Shown here in pieces: positions 61,408 through 64,000 of a stretch of 64,000 bases of DNA (position 1 is the first letter of the stretch; each line of letters starts with the position of its first letter). The position numbers were made by a program, and so were the translations under genes. Below the pieces are notes generated by a model. It worked only from the letters and a program-made list of their open reading frames with translations, was not told where the DNA came from and ran no database searches. The stretch is from Isoetes taiwanensis (taxonomy: Eukaryota; Streptophyta; Lycopodiopsida; Isoetales; Isoetaceae). The stretch covers positions 4,188,792 through 4,252,791 of the forward strand of contig JAJEKV010000017.1 in NCBI GenBank assembly GCA_021234155.1. Direction: 5' to 3'.

Positions 61408-63279
61408 TTCTAACTTGTTAAGTTAGCTTTCTAGGTAATTATTTGAACATTTTGTGTCATTATGATTGACCAACAGTAATTTTTTGTTACATGCATAACG
61501 GCAAGAGCTCATAAACAATTCTAAATTCAGCCTTCATAGCAGATATATTATATTTTAGATCTTACTCGTCAAGGTCTTTTCTTCATCTCGATGTCTCTCC
61601 ATCTGAATTTCTTTATGCAATGAAGAAAAAAATTTGCTCTTCAATGTCCTCTTCGCTTGAAGAAATAAGGAAATGACTAAAATAAAATGGAAGAGCAAAA
61701 ATTATATGACAAGTGAAACTTTTGCATACCTAAATTCACTTATATGCTGGATTTTCCGACCAGCTTTCTTCCTAGCACTGGATCAGCCTATTACAAAGCC
61801 TGTTATAAACTTATAATTGCATGCGTCTACCCGGAAGGCGTAAGTTTCTCTTCAAATCTTGGTACATTCTTGCTCTGGAGCTGTTTTGATATGGTTTTTC
61901 AAACAATATGGCGAGCTCATTGATCAGGTTGCTTCCAGGTTATTTTTGATCATATCTATCTTCTTCTTTTTTCTTTTTTTTTGAGTTTTTTGTTGATTTA
62001 GTTGCTTTGTGTCTATAGATCTCGTGGAATACTAACTAGGAGTCTAAAGGTTTTGTAGCAGCAGCAGAGTATGACTCAAATGCATTTCATACTTGCTTCT
62101 TTTCTCATGTATTTTTGTTTATTTAGCATGAACAGCTTAGAAAGTGCTAGAGATGTTCTAGAGCCATCCTTTGGCCTGAACATTACGCAAGAATTGGGCA
62201 TGCATGCTGTTGATGTCTTGGATGACGGTTTTTGTAATTTTGATAAGCTGATCACTGAGTTTTAAGGTCCAGAACTTGAGAACTTTGCTCAAGAAATAGA
62301 GGACAGTTCCTGATTCCATGAATAGCAGGTTTCTGATGACAAGGACGAATTTATCCCTTTGGATCTTGATCTGGTTAAGGAAGCAGAACCCCCCGTGTGA
62401 ATATGCACCCAAACCAAAGGGGGTTTAAGGGGGATTTTAATTTAAATGTGTTGGACCCAATGGTTGTGTTAATTAATGTCAATGGTAGTTATGTGTTGGT
62501 TGTTAATGTCAATGGTTGTTATGTGTTGGTTGTTATGTGTTGGGGGATTTAATTTTTATATGTTGGATGTTAATGATTTGTCTTGCAAAATTTTTTTTTT
62601 TTTTTGTTTCGGGCCTTAGGGGACGCCACCCCTCCCCCAATGTGACAAAAATTTTAGAATTCAAACCAGAAATAAACTAGAATTCATTTGAGGCTTTCAT
62701 CACATGTAGCTTTTGAATTTCATCACAATAAAACAAATAGAACATAAGTAAAAGTTACCATAAAGATAGAGCAGATTGATCCCATTCATCTGAAAGTCAT
62801 AAAGTTTACAACACCCATACACAAACATTTTTCAACTGAAATTTAACAGCAGCCTTTGGCCTCCATGGATTCTTGTGGTGAGAAACCAAAGTGGGAAACT
62901 TTTTTGCTTGTTAGCACAAGGATCTAGAAGCCTTGGAATTTGCTTAATAACTGCCTCAAAATCTAAAAATGCATGGTAATTTTTTGCAAGCTTCATTCGG
63001 AATGAGCCATAAAACAATATCCAATAGCGCAATCCTGTATTAATCAGCTGGTAGGATGTGAAAGCCTACCAAACCCGGCCGAAAAATTGCTGTTTTGGCA
63101 TAGATAACTTAACCAAACATATCCATATTATACACTATCAAAAAGATCGGAGAGAGCTTTCCAACGCAATAAAAATCATCTGAAACAGAGCTCTGGATCA
63201 AAAGCTCAAAAGTTATGATAAGAAATGTGTTGCCGGCGGGGAAACTGCACTACATGCGCCCTTCAAGCCCTTCATGTAC
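61408..63279. other. Gene-free interval
   Basis: No gene supported. A plus-strand frame at 62,071-62,265 (ending DVLDDGFCNFDKLITEF) has no partner exons. Near 62,460-62,560 the phrase TTATGTGTTGGTTGTTA recurs as a short repeat, and 62,588-62,605 is a T tract. Confidence 0.35.
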
Positions 63280-63393
63280 CCATTATGCACCACACACACA
63301 AAAAGAAGGCTTTTGTTGTGAGCCATTGGTTGTTGACCATTATGCACCACACGCACAAAAAAAGGGCTTTTGTTGTGAGCCATTGGTTGTTGA
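63280..63393. repeat. 57-bp tandem duplication
   Basis: Two adjacent copies of a 57-bp unit starting CCATTATGCACCACAC differ at about three bases. Confidence 0.9.
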
Positions 63394-63595
63394 CCATTGA
63401 AAAATAAAGGCTAAAATCAATGGCTCAGAAATGGTGCACTCTAGATGTACGCATTAGTATATCCATTTGAATACATCACGAAATCATAGGAAAACCTTAG
63501 TGAAAAGCGTACAAAAACACAAAGAAAACCCCCTGTTATTATGCTACATATGCATCTGCAAAGCTAACTATATGGGCTAGACGACGGTTTGATAA

Positions 63596-64000
63596 ATGGA
63601 GGGTTGCCTTTATCATGACTGCTCAGTACCATTGGAGGATGTTCCATCCAAAGAACTGTCTGTGATGTTAACGAAGTTTATCCTACAGGTCAAGAAGAAG
63701 AACGAACAAGTTTATCTGTCGGGAAGGTATGATTATAGATCTTCCCTTTCTTTTCTTTTTGCATGCACTGTTTTTCTAACTTGTGCAATTTATAGATGCA
63801 GTCTCAGCGTTCTTTATAGAATGTTTGGCAGGATTTTAAGGAATAGAATAGAATAGAATAGAAACCGGAAGAAACCGGAAGTAAGAGTATGTGAGAGCGG
63901 AATTGAAGAGCCTCCTTTCAACATTTTAAAGGTCGATGTACTCAAAAAGAGTACGTATGCATTTGTCATTGCTGTTAGAAGGTCCAGACTTCTTGGAGCA
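63596..64000 (+). CDS. 5' part of a possible Crypton/DUF3504-like gene, runs off the window
   Basis: The first ATG frame reads VPLEDVPSKELSVMLTKFIL, then QVKKKNEQVYLSGR, followed by a possible intron (GTATGATTAT, with TTTATAG acceptor at about 63,795) and SLSVLYRMFGRILRNRI. The order of an ELxxxLxxFILxVxKKxxxxY block and then SLYxMxxxIxR resembles the start of the DUF3504/ZMYM group, which derives from Crypton tyrosine-recombinase transposons. Further on, EPPFNILKVDVLKKSTYAFV runs to the window end. A short AATAG pentamer run and duplicated AAACCGGAAG at 63,840-63,880 interrupt it. The identification rests on a weak by-eye match; the gene is incomplete and may be a relic. Confidence 0.3.

Overview
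The window is nuclear DNA of a land plant, AT-rich and dominated by transposable elements. The evidence is a plant-type LARP1 gene, spliced genes with short GT-AG introns, tau-class glutathione S-transferase remnants, a BIR-like receptor fragment, and Ty1/copia and Ty3/gypsy elements primed by initiator tRNA-Met. A non-canonical SMC ATPase gene and a DUF7869-like relic make a seedless plant (lycophyte, fern or bryophyte) my best guess. That is inference; no marker here fixes the species.

Layout. 0-8 kb: a GC-rich ORF, a BIR-like receptor-kinase fragment without its kinase, several short tandem and inverted repeats, and two LINE relics on opposite strands. 8-12 kb: no gene seen. 12.19-17.36 kb (minus): an SMC gene of about 20 exons and roughly 1,200 residues, with Walker A, hinge, coiled coils and the ABC signature/Walker B head. 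17.7 kb: an inverted and tandem repeat just upstream of that gene. 19-36.6 kb: nested retrotransposons. A decayed gypsy element (minus) has an 832-bp insertion flanked by a 9-bp target duplication, and the first coding region behind its primer-binding site resembles the histone H3 fold. Two relics of a second gypsy family follow, and a young copia element (29,158-34,883) is inserted in the first of them.

38-39 kb: a long ATT microsatellite. 39.81-44.36 kb (plus): a complete 14-exon LARP1 gene, 1,020 codons in a continuous spliced frame. 45-47.6 kb: a LINE 3' fragment abutting a gypsy leader and a full 1.55-kb LTR. 47.7-50.3 kb: a decayed DUF7869-like gene, probably from a mobile element. 51 kb: a 121-bp tandem duplication. 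53.3-58.2 kb: a duplicated 2.7-kb block, each copy holding a tau-GST pseudogene and an AT-rich foldback element. 58.47-59.61 kb (minus): a small multi-exon gene of unknown function, recognisable only by phase-consistent splicing. 61.2 kb: 15 GTAC tetramers in 180 bp. Right edge: the start of a gene that may belong to the Crypton/DUF3504 group.

Only three genes look functional: the SMC gene, LARP1 and the small unknown gene. They share no operon-like relation. SMC acts on chromosomes and LARP1 on mRNA. The rest is mobile-element sediment, and its nesting gives a relative order: gypsy first, then the 832-bp insertion and the copia element.
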